Source: Adiantum capillus-veneris
Lineage: Eukaryota > Streptophyta > Polypodiopsida > Polypodiales > Pteridaceae
DNA length: 64,000 bases
Assembly (NCBI GenBank): GCA_014529385.2
Contig: CM043963.1
Location: 101,886,912-101,950,911 of the forward strand
Direction: 5' to 3'
Made by a program: the position numbers and the translations under genes. Positions 10,523 through 21,639 of the stretch are shown here, piece by piece. The notes beneath the pieces were generated by a model. That model was not told the DNA's origin. It did not search any database and saw only the letters and a list, made by a program, of their open reading frames with translations. The stretch's first letter is position 1, and every line of letters starts with the position of its first letter.

Positions 10523-10845
10523 TAACTCAATAATTCCAAAGGTAGAATCACACAAGATGACCAGAGAATGAATGAACTAAGGCTGTACTGATATAATGAG
10601 TTAATTTTGGATCGGGTAAAACCTCTTAAAATACCCATCGAAAATCCACAAATCTAGGAATAAAATATAAAATGGACAATATATTTGGTGCAAACTTTGT
10701 ATTTGTGGCTAGAATCCCTACTAGAGGATAAAAGGTGGCCAACCCATAACCAAGGGCTTGAGTGCATGTGAGAGAAGCCATGCACCAAAAAAAAAAGCTT
10801 TTGGAAGGTGAACATAAAGTTCTAACCCCCCCCCCCCCCCCCCCC
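10472..10845 (+). repeat. Dispersed repeat R1, copy 1, starting with (GA)n and ending near a poly-C run
   Basis: After a 47-bp GA array the sequence matches 26542-26825 in order: TAACTC, ACAAGATGAC, AGGCTGTACTGATATA, GGTGCAAACT, CAACCCATAACCAAGGGC and GAAGGTGAA. Sequence before the GA array does not match the other copy, so the array marks the repeat boundary. It contains no coding frame. A 20-base C run (10826-10845) with a second C6 block (10847-10852) closes this copy. Confidence 0.7.
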
Positions 10846-10852
10846 TCCCCCC

Positions 10853-12383
10853 ACCACAACAAATGCTGAGGAACTATGGAGGAAAATATCGGAGTCTTAA
10901 CAAATTCGGCTAGTCAAAATGAGCGTCAAGCCAAGAAACCATGAACCGTCGAGCACCAAGGGAAGATGACCGTAGTGGAGGTCATGCTAATCAAGTCAAC
11001 ATGGAAGCTAGCCAAAGATGAAGCAAATCACAAAAGAGGATGAAATGAAAGTGCCAAAGATGAGCATACAATAGTCCATCCGTCAACGGTGAAGTACACT
11101 GAGAGAGGCAGAGAAGTGGTATCCCCACTTAAACAAAACATATTGAACAAAGGAGAAAGGTTGCTAATGTTGCAAAGAAATCGGCAACACTCCAAGTCCA
11201 AAGGAACTGACATAGGAGTAGGACAAAGGGGCAAATGAAGTGGCTAAAGGGAAACACACCAACAACTGATAACTTGACCAAAACATTGGGAGCAGAAGGG
11301 GGAGAATCTATTCCGGTCCCACATGAAACATTACCATCTTTATCTCACTGAGGTTCGTGTCGTCTTTGATAACATCTAGCTGTTCGATGTCTATGTATTC
11401 CACAATAGGTACAAGTTTATTTTTTTAAGTAACAGTGTTGGGTTGTCCTTGCTGACTAGTGGTTTCACCACCATGAGCTACTAAAGCGGTGTCACACATA
11501 TTAGGGTCACTGGAATCTCAATCTTGAAGATATTGAGAAATTTGTTGCAAACTAGGTAGAAGATTCTTCCAAGGTGATAGCACGAGCATAGGAAATAAGG
11601 GACTAGTAAAGAGATTCGTGCTACAAGGGAAGTTTGGCCGAAAGTCGAGTAGCCATGTCTTCTGGAGTGATCACACTGCCCCACAAAATGAAATCTTGTC
11701 TAGAAGCTGGTGTATACAAGAAATAAGAGCCTTAAGGAAAGGAAAATATGAGTATTGCAGATTGAATAGAGTCTTATCAAGAGCAAGGATTCGATCGGGG
11801 GTAACCTCCTCATACAATTTGCAAAGGTAGTTTCAAACCTTATGTGCTGATGGAAAGGATGTAAGAAGTGAAATCAATGAATCTACACACTTGATGCAAA
11901 GATAGGAAAACACCCTACAATTGGAAAGGATTAAGAAGTGAAATCGTTGAATCTGCACAATTGATGCAGAGGTAGGAAAACACCCTATAGTTGGTCTCGT
12001 TCCAAGTATCAACCATTGCTTCTGTAAAACTCATGATGAAGTACTAGATCTAGTGAATAATAAGCATTCCACAAACCAATCCTACAACTCGGTTGCCACA
12101 AGAATAACCACGATCTTCATTTTCCAAATTGTAAAGTTGGAACCATCCAACTTCTTGGATGGGTTAGAGATGGGCATCTCATCAAAAGTCAACACAATTG
12201 TAAGAAAACTACAACTAGGAAAAAAATTTCTCAAAGTCTACAAAGTAGAAGCCTGGGAAGGAAGGAGACCTGAAAGCCACGCCGAGAAAACCAATAAAGC
12301 CAATGCAAGGATGCACACTCATGAAGGAATCCGAAATGTTGATAATAGATCAGGGTTTCTCGGTAGTCGACACAAGACGTAAC
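10853..12383 (+). other. Unassigned DNA left of the copia element
   Basis: Contains only short open frames without recognisable domains. The one clear structure is the tandem duplication at 11852-11992. The segment ends at the AATCC target duplication of the copia element. Confidence 0.4.
11852..11992 (+). repeat. 71-bp tandem duplication
   Basis: Two adjacent units begin GGAAAGGATGTAAGAAGTG (11852) and GGAAAGGATTAAGAAGTG (11923). Both contain GAATCTRCACA, TTGATGCA and AGGAAAACACCCTA, with about ten differences. Confidence 0.85.
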
Positions 12384-12388
12384 AATCC
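12384..12388 (+). repeat. Left target-site duplication of the copia element (AATCC)
   Basis: AATCC precedes the TGTTGG start of the LTR. The same pentamer follows the end of the 3' LTR fragment at 25517-25521, 13 kb away. Confidence 0.85.
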
Positions 12389-12601
12389 TGTTGGGGTGGT
12401 AAAGCTCAATGTGCCATGCCTAAGTGTTGGGTGGTCGGACACTAACTGGTAACTAACACTGACCATTCATTCTCAGAAAACAATAAGGACTTATAACCCT
12501 AAACACCATTGTGTTTGGAGTCCACAACCTGTGCCTCCTGTTCTTCTCTCTTCTCCATTGTTGCACACACATACACACGATTTCGCTCGGGCGCTACTTC
12601 A
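12389..12601 (+). repeat. 5' LTR of the copia element
   Basis: 213 bp, starting TGTTGGGGTGG and ending GCTACTTCA two bases before the primer-binding site. Its second half matches 25370-25516 (AACTAACACT, ACCATTCATTCT, AACAATAAGGACT and CCACAAC blocks). Confidence 0.8.
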
Positions 12602-12603
12602 AC

Positions 12604-12615
12604 TGGTATCAAAGC
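12604..12615 (+). other. Primer-binding site of the copia element
   Basis: TGGTATCAAAGC, an initiator-tRNA-Met-type PBS with one change from the canonical form, two bases after the LTR. Confidence 0.85.
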
Positions 12616-13624
12616 TTGAGGATTCGAGAGCACCATTGGAGCTTGGGAGGGAAGCAGACAAAACACAACAAACTTTTAGCACGTTATGTCTTCGTCTATC
12701 AAAAGGTGTCCATTCAGGACAATTCCCGCTGTTCGGGACCTATTTTCTGTGCTCTTCAACTTTGCAGAAGAAATTTTTCTTAGAATCTTCATCGATTTTG
12801 AGTTACGACTCTTAGATTGTCTGTAGGCCGTATAGGACAGGCTGTAGATGTTTGCAAATCAGAGTTCTCATGGTTAGAATCAACATTTCACATCAATTTC
12901 ATTTGCTCCCTCCTATTTTTGCGTGCTCTACAACTTTGCAGAAGGAAATTTCCGCAAATTGTACATAGTTTGGGAGTTATCCACTTCAGACAACAGGGTG
13001 GTTTACTTTTGTAGGTTCTTTTGGATATACGTTTTCATTGCAGACTCGTTTTGTAATCTCTCTCATACATGCGCACTTGACATAAGATCTTGAGGGTATG
13101 TTAAATCAGACAAACCGCCACATCGGTTAGAAAAAAGGGTTTCTGTGGTTGAGATCTTATGCGGTTTATGTATTGACAGAAATATACAAATCCTATTGTG
13201 TGCTAGGGGATTCTCAAATGTGGAAATCCTTTCTGTGATACAGGTTTTGGAGCGTGTCCCCGACATCCCCATAGTTTAGCATCGACATAGGATGTATGTT
13301 TATGCGGTTAGTGCAATATTGGTGTGAATCTGTTGATTCGCCATTGTTGGCATTGCTGTCATCTTTATGCTTATGTGTTTGACAATGTTCAGTTGGTTAG
13401 AGACATTCTTCTACAAATGGGGATTCACTATAGTGACAATGACATTTTTGAGGTTCTATCTTACCAGTTTAGCCACTTTGATCAACATTTTAGTCATTGT
13501 ACACATTTGCTTTTGGGTTAAGAAGTCAAATTTGCACGGGAGACTTTGCCAAAAATTTTCAGGCCTTCTACCATCTTGTTTAGTTTAGTGGATCTACCAC
13601 TTTTGTTCCTTGTCGAGTGATGGA
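12616..13624 (+). other. Untranslated leader of the copia element
   Basis: About 1 kb without a credible coding frame between PBS and gag. It contains two imperfect copies of a GTGCTCT-CAACTTTGCAGAA block (near 12749 and 12924), about 175 bp apart. Confidence 0.6.
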
Positions 13625-14345
13625 TTCACTATCAAGAACTTTTTGTTTAACATTGAGAAGTTAGATGGCACTAACTTCCCACTTTAAAAGGAACACATTT
13701 ACAATGTCCTAGTGTAAAGAAAAGCAGATCCGACCGATAAAGATGAAGGGGATAAAGCCTGAGGATATAGATGAGTATGATTGGTAGAAGTTGGATGAGC
13801 TTGCTAGGTCCACCATCATGCTGACTTTTTCAAACAATGTGTACTTCAATGTAAACATGGAAAAGACTAGCTATGAGATGTGGAAAAAGTCATGTGAACT
13901 GTATGAGAAGCAAAGTGTAGCGTCACAGGTTTATTGGCTAGAAATTTTGGTTGATTTGAAGATGGATGAGGGCACACCCACGTCCAACCGCCTTAATGAG
14001 TTCAACACTATTTCCAATTAGCTTTCTGCACAAGAGTCAATTTTGATGATTTTGTCAAAGCAATGTTTTTGCTAGTTACATTGCCAGAAAGTTGGGATAC
14101 TTTTCGCATAGCTATAAGTAACTCAACACCTCATGATGGTTTAACGTGTGTTGATGTTGAGGGTAATTTGCTTACTGAAGAGGTTAGCAGGAAGAATTTT
14201 GATGCTTCTCGTGGTAGTAGCAATGCTCTTGTTGTTTGTGCTCGATCACAAGAAAAGGGCAAGCAGAATCAAAGAGGAAAATCTTGTAGAAAATCTTCAG
14301 CCAAGAAGCAGGAAGAAGGCAAGACTAAAAGAAAGCAGTGTGAAG
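13625..14345 (+). pseudogene. Copia gag
   Basis: Starts after ATGGATTCACT at 13620 with NIEKLDGTNFP, the copia gag opening, then shifted frames with YEMWKKSCELYEKQS and VDLKMDEGTPTSNRLNEF (the UBN2-type core) and KAMFLLVTLPESWDTFRIAIS. A lysine-rich tail follows. The CCHC zinc knuckle is not seen. Several in-frame stops are present. Confidence 0.7.
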
Positions 14346-14399
14346 ATTGAAGAGATCAACAATGTTTTTGTTGAAGATTTTGATAGAGATATTTATCTC

Positions 14400-15372
14400 A
14401 CATTCGCCATGAATTCAATATTTTTGGTTGTGACTAATGACTATGCTTTACAAGATTGGGTTCTTGACTCAGGTGCATCTTTTCATGTGACTCCTCACAG
14501 GCAGTGGTTCAATACATATGATCCATCCTGTAAAGATCGTGTTTGTCTTAGCAATGATTTTCCTTGCGACATAGTTGGTGTTGGTGATGTGCAACTGAAA
14601 CTTCCTTTCTTCATCCATACTCAAGAATGTGAGTCATGTGCCGAAGCTTACCAAAAGCTTGATTAGTACAAGACAATTGGGATTATGCAGGATATCACTG
14701 CACATTTGGTGATAGTGATGGAAGATAACCAAAGGTTCTTTAGTGGTAGCACATGGTTCAAACTCTGGGACTTTTTATATGCTACATGTATCCAAACCAT
14801 GTAATTTGTGTAACCAAGCAGCCAAGTGTTTCTTTGTGGCATCGTCGGATAGAACATATGTCTCAAAAGGGAATGAAAATCTTGTCTCATTTTGGTTATA
14901 TTCCTGGATTCAATTTCTTAGACTTCTCAGTTTGCGAGCATTGTCTTTATGGTAAACAAATATAGTCACCACCCAAAAGAGGCAGCACTCTAAAACGTGA
15001 GCCACTGGAGTTAGTGCATTGTGATGTGTGTGGACCTATGCATAACATATCCATGGGGGGTTTATTGTACTTTGTTACATTCATAGATGACTTCTCAACG
15101 AAAGTGTGGGTATATCCTCCCAGGAAGAAGGATGAAGTCCTTTCAAAATTTCTGAATTTTGTGGCATTAGTGGAGAATCAGTATGGCAAGAAAGTCAAGT
15201 TTAGGGTCAGACAATGGTGGTGAGTATATCAGTAAAGCCTTTTAGAATTTTTGTGATTCCAAAGGAATCAAAAGAGAGTTAATTGTTCCATATAATCCTC
15301 CACAAAATGTTGTTGCTGAAAGGATGAACCTTACCATACAAGAGAAGCTACGTAGCATGTTGTCCCTAATGG
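14400..15372 (+). pseudogene. Copia protease and integrase
   Basis: The aspartic protease site DSGASFHVT lies near 14466, preceded by LQDWVL. The GAG-pre-integrase zinc region is at about 14830-14965 (LWHRRIEHMSQKGM and CEHCLYGKQI). The integrase core begins LELVHCDVCGPM (first Asp near 15020) and FIDDFSTKVWVY. A frameshift near 15205 follows, with SDNGGEY (second Asp), then PYNPPQNVVAERMN (catalytic Glu) to LRSMLS near 15365. A stop follows KAF at about 15242. Confidence 0.8.
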
Positions 15373-15652
15373 ATTTTGGGCAGAAGCGTTAGCAACAACT
15401 GTCCATCTTATTAATAGATCTCCCAACAAGGCCTTAGATGAGAAGGTATCTGAAGAGCTTTGATGTAAGAAGCCACCTTCTTACAAGCATCTTAGAGTCT
15501 TTGGTTGTGAATCATATTGCCAGTTGGCTATTAAGTCAAAGAAACACATATTTCTTGGCTATGGCAATCATGGTGAAATGGGATTTCAATCATGGAATCT
15601 TAAAGCTGAAAAGATTGTTCACAACAATGACGTATAATTCAATGAAGAGAAG

Positions 15653-17192
15653 ATGTATAAGAAGCATGTGCATACATTGGAGGTCAGGAGAGTTATCTTC
15701 CAAGAAGATGGAGTTGTTTACAATAGGGCTGAAGTGCCTAATGTTGGACAACAAGTCCGGAATCCTTGTGTAGTGCAAGATGTTGTTGAGGGACAACATG
15801 TTCAACCAATTATTAGAAGGTCTACAAGATTTTCAAGGCCTCTTGATAGATATAATCCCTTATTGGACTATATTATGTTGACAGATTGCAGAGAGCCCTC
15901 CTGCTATAAGGAAGCCATGTTAATGGAGTACAAGGTGAAGTGGGAGAAAGCTATGCAATTAGAAATGGACTTGCTGCATAAGAATCAAACTTGGAAGTTG
16001 CTTTGGTTGCCTAAAGGTAAAAAATGCATTGCCATGCAAATGGATGTACAAGCAAAAAATTACACCTCATGATAATAAACCCAAGTACAAGGCACGACTT
16101 GTTGCTAAAGGATTAAGCAGCAGAGCAAGGTATTGAATTTGATGATATCTTTTGTCTGGTTGTCAAGATGAATACTTTACGGTGTGTACTTGGGCTGGTT
16201 GCTAACGAGGACATGGAACTTGACCAGATGGATGTCAAGACAACGTTCTTGCATGGTGATCTTCAAGAAGAATTTTATATGCAGCCATAAGGTTTTGTTG
16301 AGAAGGGCAATGAAGACTTGGTGTGTTAGTTAGAAAAGATCCTTGATGGTCTGAAACAATCATCAAGGGATTGACATCATAAATTCTACTCGTTCATGCT
16401 CTCTCAAGGCTACAAACGTATCAAATGGACGACTGCCTCTACACTTAGCAAGTTAAAGATGGTAGTTTGTTGATTTTGGTCCTTTATGTGGATGATATGT
16501 TAATTTTTGGGAAATGCAGGGATGATATTTAAACCTTGAAGTGAGAGTTACATGCAAAATTTGAAATGAAATACATGGGTGAAGCAAGCCATATACTTGG
16601 CATCCACATTAGGCGAGACAGATGCAAGAAATCTATCTTTCTCTCACAATCTGAGTACATTGATAAAGTGCTCAAGCGTTTCAGTATGGAGAGGAGGAAG
16701 GCAATGAATACTCCATTTCCTCCATATGTGAAACTTTCTAAAAAGGATTTCCCTAAATCTGAAGAGGAAAAGACTGAAATGGTCCAAGTCCCTTATTCAT
16801 ATGCAGTTGGGAGTTTGATGTATGCCATGATTGCTACATGTCTTGACATTGCTTTTGTAGTGGGAGTAGTTAGCAGATATATGTCAAACCCAATCAAGAA
16901 ACATTTGGGACGTAATGAAAGGGGTTATGCAATATTTGAATGTTTTTGCAAGAAAGGAAGCATGTATAATGGGTTACACAGATGCAGATTATCCAAGAGA
17001 CTTGGACAAAAGAAGGCCCACTTCACGCTATGTCTTTGAACTCAATGTAGGTGCAATTTCATGGCAATCTCATTTGCAAGATTGTATTACCTTGTCTACT
17101 ACAGAACTTGAATATGTTGCAACTTCGAAAGCTATATGGCTTGGTCAACTAGTGGGAGACTGGGAATCAGTGTTGAGATGCGTGTGTTACAT
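15653..17192 (+). pseudogene. Copia reverse transcriptase and RNase H
   Basis: After the integrase tail, the RT starts with KWEKAMQLEMDLLHKNQTW (about 15940) and MDVKTTFLHGDLQEEFYM (about 16230). The catalytic YVDDMLIFG is intact near 16485, and FEMKYMGEASHILGI follows. RNase H has YTDADYPRDLDKRRPTSRY (about 16970) and LSTTELEYVATSKAIW. Stops occur in QP*GF and VC*LEK, and frames change near 16920. The gene is cut at 17192, where sequence switches to the gypsy-1 LTR. Confidence 0.85.
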
Positions 17193-18233
17193 GAAGAAGT
17201 AACATATGAGAAAGAAGTAGTGTCCTTTCATACCATCACTCATAGTGCTTAACATATCATAGTAACATAGTAATGGAGATGAAGAACATGACAAGCATAC
17301 CACTGAATCATGGCTCTTGGTTGGATTTTCATTCCATAGCTAAGAGTGTTGGTGTAGGTTCTCAACTTCTCAAGCTTGAAGAAGGAGCTCTTGCACTTTC
17401 ACAAAGTGATAATGAGTGAAATGAGTGTGTGAGAGGCTGTATACCCCTCAAGCAAGCCCCTTGCTTAGCTTAGTCGACCATCCCTTGTAGCTCAAGTTTG
17501 AATATGATTGGACCCTCTAAGCCTAGCCAATCACATGCATAAAGCATATCAAGCAACAAGGGTAGCATTAGGACAAGTGTCCTCCTTACCCCTTTGAGAC
17601 AGAGGGCTTAATAATTCCTAGCTATTTGATTAATTAATCTAAATTCTCATTGGACCCCTCTTTAGCCTAGCCAATAGGATTCAAGCACACCATGTGGATA
17701 AGCATGGAGAGAACCTCACATGTGTCCATGTGTCCCTTGAGGAAGGGGTGCCCTTTGGGTGAGTGAGAGGTTAAGTCAAAACATTCCCCTGCTTTAGGGA
17801 GCTTTAGGGCTCGCCCCCTCCTTTGTAGGGCACCTCTTTGACTCAAGTTCGTCAAGCACCTTACCCTCCAAGCATGGGAAGCTTCTCAAGCACCTTAGTC
17901 AGCAAGCACGAAAAACACCTCAAGCTTGGGTTGGGTTCCCACCTCAAGCTTAGCCCTAGCTTGCCTAAGGTCCTAGATTCTAAGAACTTTTAACACTAAC
18001 CTTTGGAGGTCTTTAATGAAGCTAACCCTAAGGTCTTTTAATCTCCATTAGTTGGCATTCATCTTTGCTAGACCATCTCCCATGTGGACCTATTGCCTTT
18101 GGTCCCGTGCTGAGATAAATCTAAAAGCACATGTTTATATATTAACTCTTGTTCCCATTTATTCTCCCACATTAAATGATTAGTTCAATATGAGAAAATC
18201 ATTTGGGCTAGTTAGATATTAGATTTTATGACA
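17193..18233 (-). repeat. Truncated 3' LTR of gypsy-1
   Basis: Minus strand begins TGTCATAAAATC at 18233 and matches the 5' LTR up to GAAGAAGTAACATA (17193 here, about 24528 there). About 190 bp near 17285-17480 are absent from the 5' LTR copy. The remainder of the LTR (24075-24527 equivalent) is missing, replaced directly by copia RNase H sequence. Confidence 0.8.
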
Positions 18234-18250
18234 TTACCTCTCTCTTCAAA
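18234..18250 (-). other. Polypurine tract of gypsy-1
   Basis: Minus-strand TTTGAAGAGAGGTAA abuts the LTR start; the same tract precedes the gypsy-2 LTR at 41735-41751. Confidence 0.75.
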
Positions 18251-19544
18251 TCATAGTCATCCTCGACTATAAGGTAGAGAAGATAAAGCCTTAGTCATGA
18301 GTCTATGTTTCTTAATAGGTAGAGGATCCCTTTTTACCCTACAACATCATTTCAAAATGGATGACTAATCCACTTGGCGCTTGGGAGACTTAGCTTCCGC
18401 AAGCATGTCTGCTCTTGAGTCCATATCATACTCCCAAAGTAGAGAGACAAATTCTGTTTGGTGTTTGAGAGACGTCGTCATCACAAACATGATTCTAAGC
18501 ATGCAACTACTTAAATTTGTGCAGAAAAAAAGGAACTAGTCTTATAAGACAAAAATATTTTTCATTTAAAAAGTATTTACATTTTCTTACTCTAATGTAG
18601 CATTGTAAACATTGACAAGGTTCATACTATCCTTAAGATGTGTTCCTTGCATCCATCTAGCATCTTCAAAAGGATAACTTTTGAATTTAATAAGATACCG
18701 TTGTATAATCTTACCATGTCTTAGTACCTTGTCTTCATGTCAAAGAATCGATTTGGGTTGAAGCACCTCTTCTTGATCTTCGATCTCGGGTGGGTCCTCA
18801 ATGATTGGTTCTTGTGGTGGCTATCCTTTGTAAGGCTTAAGTAGGCTCACATGAAAAACATTGCGAATGAGCCAATGGTTGGGCAACTTGAGTTGATAGG
18901 CCATCTCATTATTTGTTTTAGGATTTGAAAAGGACCATAGTATTTTTTTGCTAGTTTAGCATAATACTTTTTGTGGCATGTAGGATTTTTGCCCGTAGTC
19001 TGCCTCAATCAAGCCTTGGGAGATTTGAGTAGGACCCAATCATTTTCCTTGAAAGCTAAGGCCTTTTTGTGCTTGTTAGAAGCATCCTTTTGCCTTTGTT
19101 GCGAGATGGATATAGCCTCCTTAATCTTTTGGAAAGATTCTTGTAGGTTTCGCTATCATTCATCGGCAGTGAATATCTTTCCATGTACCATTAGTAGCAA
19201 GGGACTTTTAGGTATTCTTTCAATGCTTTCAAAGGGTTCCTTCCCTGTACTAGTATGGATAGTGTTATTGTACGCACCAAAGGGTGCCAAAAGGATTGCC
19301 CTCCAATTCGCCCATGTGTGGACGCCCTTTTGGCCTATAAAAGGAGGCCATTTCTACACACATTTTGTAGCATGAAGTTGATGCAACAAGGTGGATGTGA
19401 GGTGGTGAGAGTGAAGCAAGGCGAGAGATCTATTAAGGGTATAATCCCTTTGTAGCCTACTTCTTGTTTGAAGTACTAAAGCCATTGAGTGACTGATTTC
19501 TTGTGCATGTAGCCTACATTGGGTGAACCACATAAATTGTGTGT

Positions 19545-19606
<62 letters not shown>

Positions 19607-20340
19607 CTATAATCTCTCTTGTGTGTGATTTGTCTCTTTCCATTAAGTAGGCTACTCAAATATCTATTTAGCTATAGCCTATTTCCTAACATATTTCACT
19701 TTGGCCATCCATTTGTAGGTGATAGGCCAAAGAGAAATTGAGCCTAGTACCTATATTCTCAAAGAGACCCTTCCAGATTTTACTTGTCATTTGAGGATCT
19801 CTATTCAACACTATTGATGTTGGCAAGCCATGGTGTGTAAAAATTTGGGATATGAAGAGGGTTTCCATTTTGTGTGCCTTAATAGTCTTTTTGACAGGTA
19901 TAAAATGTGCTTGTTTACTAAACGTGTCTACTATTTTCCAATATTCCCGTATTCCCATGGATGGACTTGGGAAATCCACAGATAAAATCCATGGATATGC
20001 TCTCCCATGGTCTATTAGGAATTGGAAAAGGCTGGAGTAATCCAGGTTGCTTCCCCCTATCATACTTTGGCTTTTGACATACCACACATTTTGGTACATA
20101 GTCTTGTATGTTCATTTTGATGGTAGGCCAATAGAAATATGTCTCTACTCCTCGAAGAGTAGGTTGAATCCCTCTATTCTCCGCATAGGAAGGAGCATGT
20201 GATTCATACATTACTTTCTCACAAAGAAAGTGAGTAACACATAGCTGATTGTCATGGAGAAGATAACCATCCTGTAAGGTGAATGGTTCTTCTTTCTTCC
20301 CTAAGGCAAGGGCTGAAATTACATCCTTGAAATTGGGGTC
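18251..20340 (-). pseudogene. gypsy-1 integrase and C-terminal region, with an inserted block
   Basis: The zinc-binding N domain (about 20200-20050) has YVPKCVVCQKPKYDRGKQPG. The catalytic core has PWESISMDFICGFPKS (first Asp), FSKQAHFIPVKKTIKAHK, SIVLNRDPQMTSKIWKGLF (second Asp) and YHLQMDGQSEIC (third acid), the last near 19690. The core is then interrupted by foreign DNA (19276-19697). The C-terminal region resumes at 19275-18600 and parallels the better-preserved gypsy-2 sequence at 42708-42094. Frames are broken throughout. Confidence 0.75.
19276..19697 (+). mobile_element. Inserted non-coding block with TATA box and (TC)n array
   Basis: Compared with gypsy-2 (TATTGTAGGCATAC... to ATCTCACTTTG) this copy has about 420 bp of unrelated DNA here, in place of about 80 bp of the gypsy. 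On the plus strand it contains a promoter-like CCTATAAAAGGAGGCC (about 19336) and a 58-bp TC array (19546-19603), and ends TTTCCTAACA. It may be a small LTR or non-autonomous element, but ends and target duplication could not be proven. Confidence 0.45.
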
Positions 20341-21600
20341 AGTAGCATACTCATCTATCATAAAAGATAGATCATTGTGAGTTGCGATAAACACTGCATT
20401 GGCTCTTGGTCGTTGTGATAGTGCATCGGCTACTTGATTGTGCTTGCTAGGAATGTGAGCAATATGAAAATTGAATTGCGAAAGAAAATTTTTCCACCTC
20501 ATTTGTTTGTCAGAGAGCTTGGTTTGCATCATAAAGTACTTAAGACTTTGGTGATCCGTTCGTAGGATAAATGGAGTCGTCAATAGATAGTGCTTCCATG
20601 TGTCGAGGGCATGTAGGACAGCTAGTAACTCCTTTTCATGGATGCCCAATACTCGCTCATCGAAATTGAGTCTTCGACTCTCATATGCTATGGCATGCCC
20701 TTGAACCAAAACTACTCCAAGGCAGTCTCCACAAGCATCACATTGGACGCCAAATGGTTTTGAGAGATCCGGTAGTGTAAGCCCGGGTGGAGAGATAAGC
20801 TTTACTTTAAGCTTGTCAAAAGCATTTTTCTCCTGAGCAGTCCATATTTATTTAACATTTTTCTTTGTCAATTCATGTAATGGTCCTGCTATTTGGGAGA
20901 ATTTAGCTATGAAGCGTCTATAGTCTGGACACATAAAGCTTTGTAGCTCATGTAGATTCCTTGGATTAGGCCATCATTTTATTTGCCTCAAGCTTGGTTG
21001 GATCCATACAAATACCATCTTGAGAGATAATATGACCTAAGTATTGAATCACTTGGAGAAAAAATTCACTGTTCTTTTGGTTAATGAAAAGTTTATTCTC
21101 CCTCATAGCTAGAAAAACTACTTGGAGATGTTGCTTATGCTCATTTAAAGATTTGGAGTAGATGATAATTTCGTCAAAGAACACTCCAGTAAACTTGCAG
21201 TAGGGTCTAAATATTTTCGCGGTTGAATGTGACTGGAGCATTTGTCAAACCAAAAGGCATGACAAGATATTCATAGAGACCAAATATTGATGCGCAACAC
21301 GGTTTTTGCAATATCTTCATTCACTATCCTTATTTGATGATAGTCACTTTTAAGGTCAATCCTATTGAAGTAGGTCAAACCTTGTAGCTTATCAAACAGA
21401 TCTTTTACTCGTAGTACGGGAAATCTATTTTTGATAGTGATACGATTTAGTGCTCGATAGTCCACACACATGCGGTATGTGCCATCTTTCTTTTGCATCA
21501 AAAGAACTGTTGAACAAAAGGAAGAGGAGCTAGGCCTCACCATCCCCTTGTCTACTAGCTCATGCACTTGCCTCATAATCTCCTCTTGTTGAGCTTGAGA
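20341..21600 (-). pseudogene. gypsy-1 reverse transcriptase and RNase H
   Basis: RT begins [18 protein letters not shown] and [19 protein letters not shown] (about 21570-21450), then FNRIDLKSDYHQIRI. The catalytic motif reads FFDEIIIYS (about 21170) where the gypsy-2 copy has FFDDIIIYS, so the second catalytic aspartate is replaced. RNase H follows: GHAIAYESRRLNFDERVLG, HEKELLAVLHALDTWKHYL and TDHQSLKYFM (20700-20520), ending HNQVADALSQRPRA. One frame is broken around 21250. Confidence 0.85.
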
Positions 21601-21639
21601 AACTCTATAAGGAGGTTTATTAGGTGGTGAGCTCCTAGG

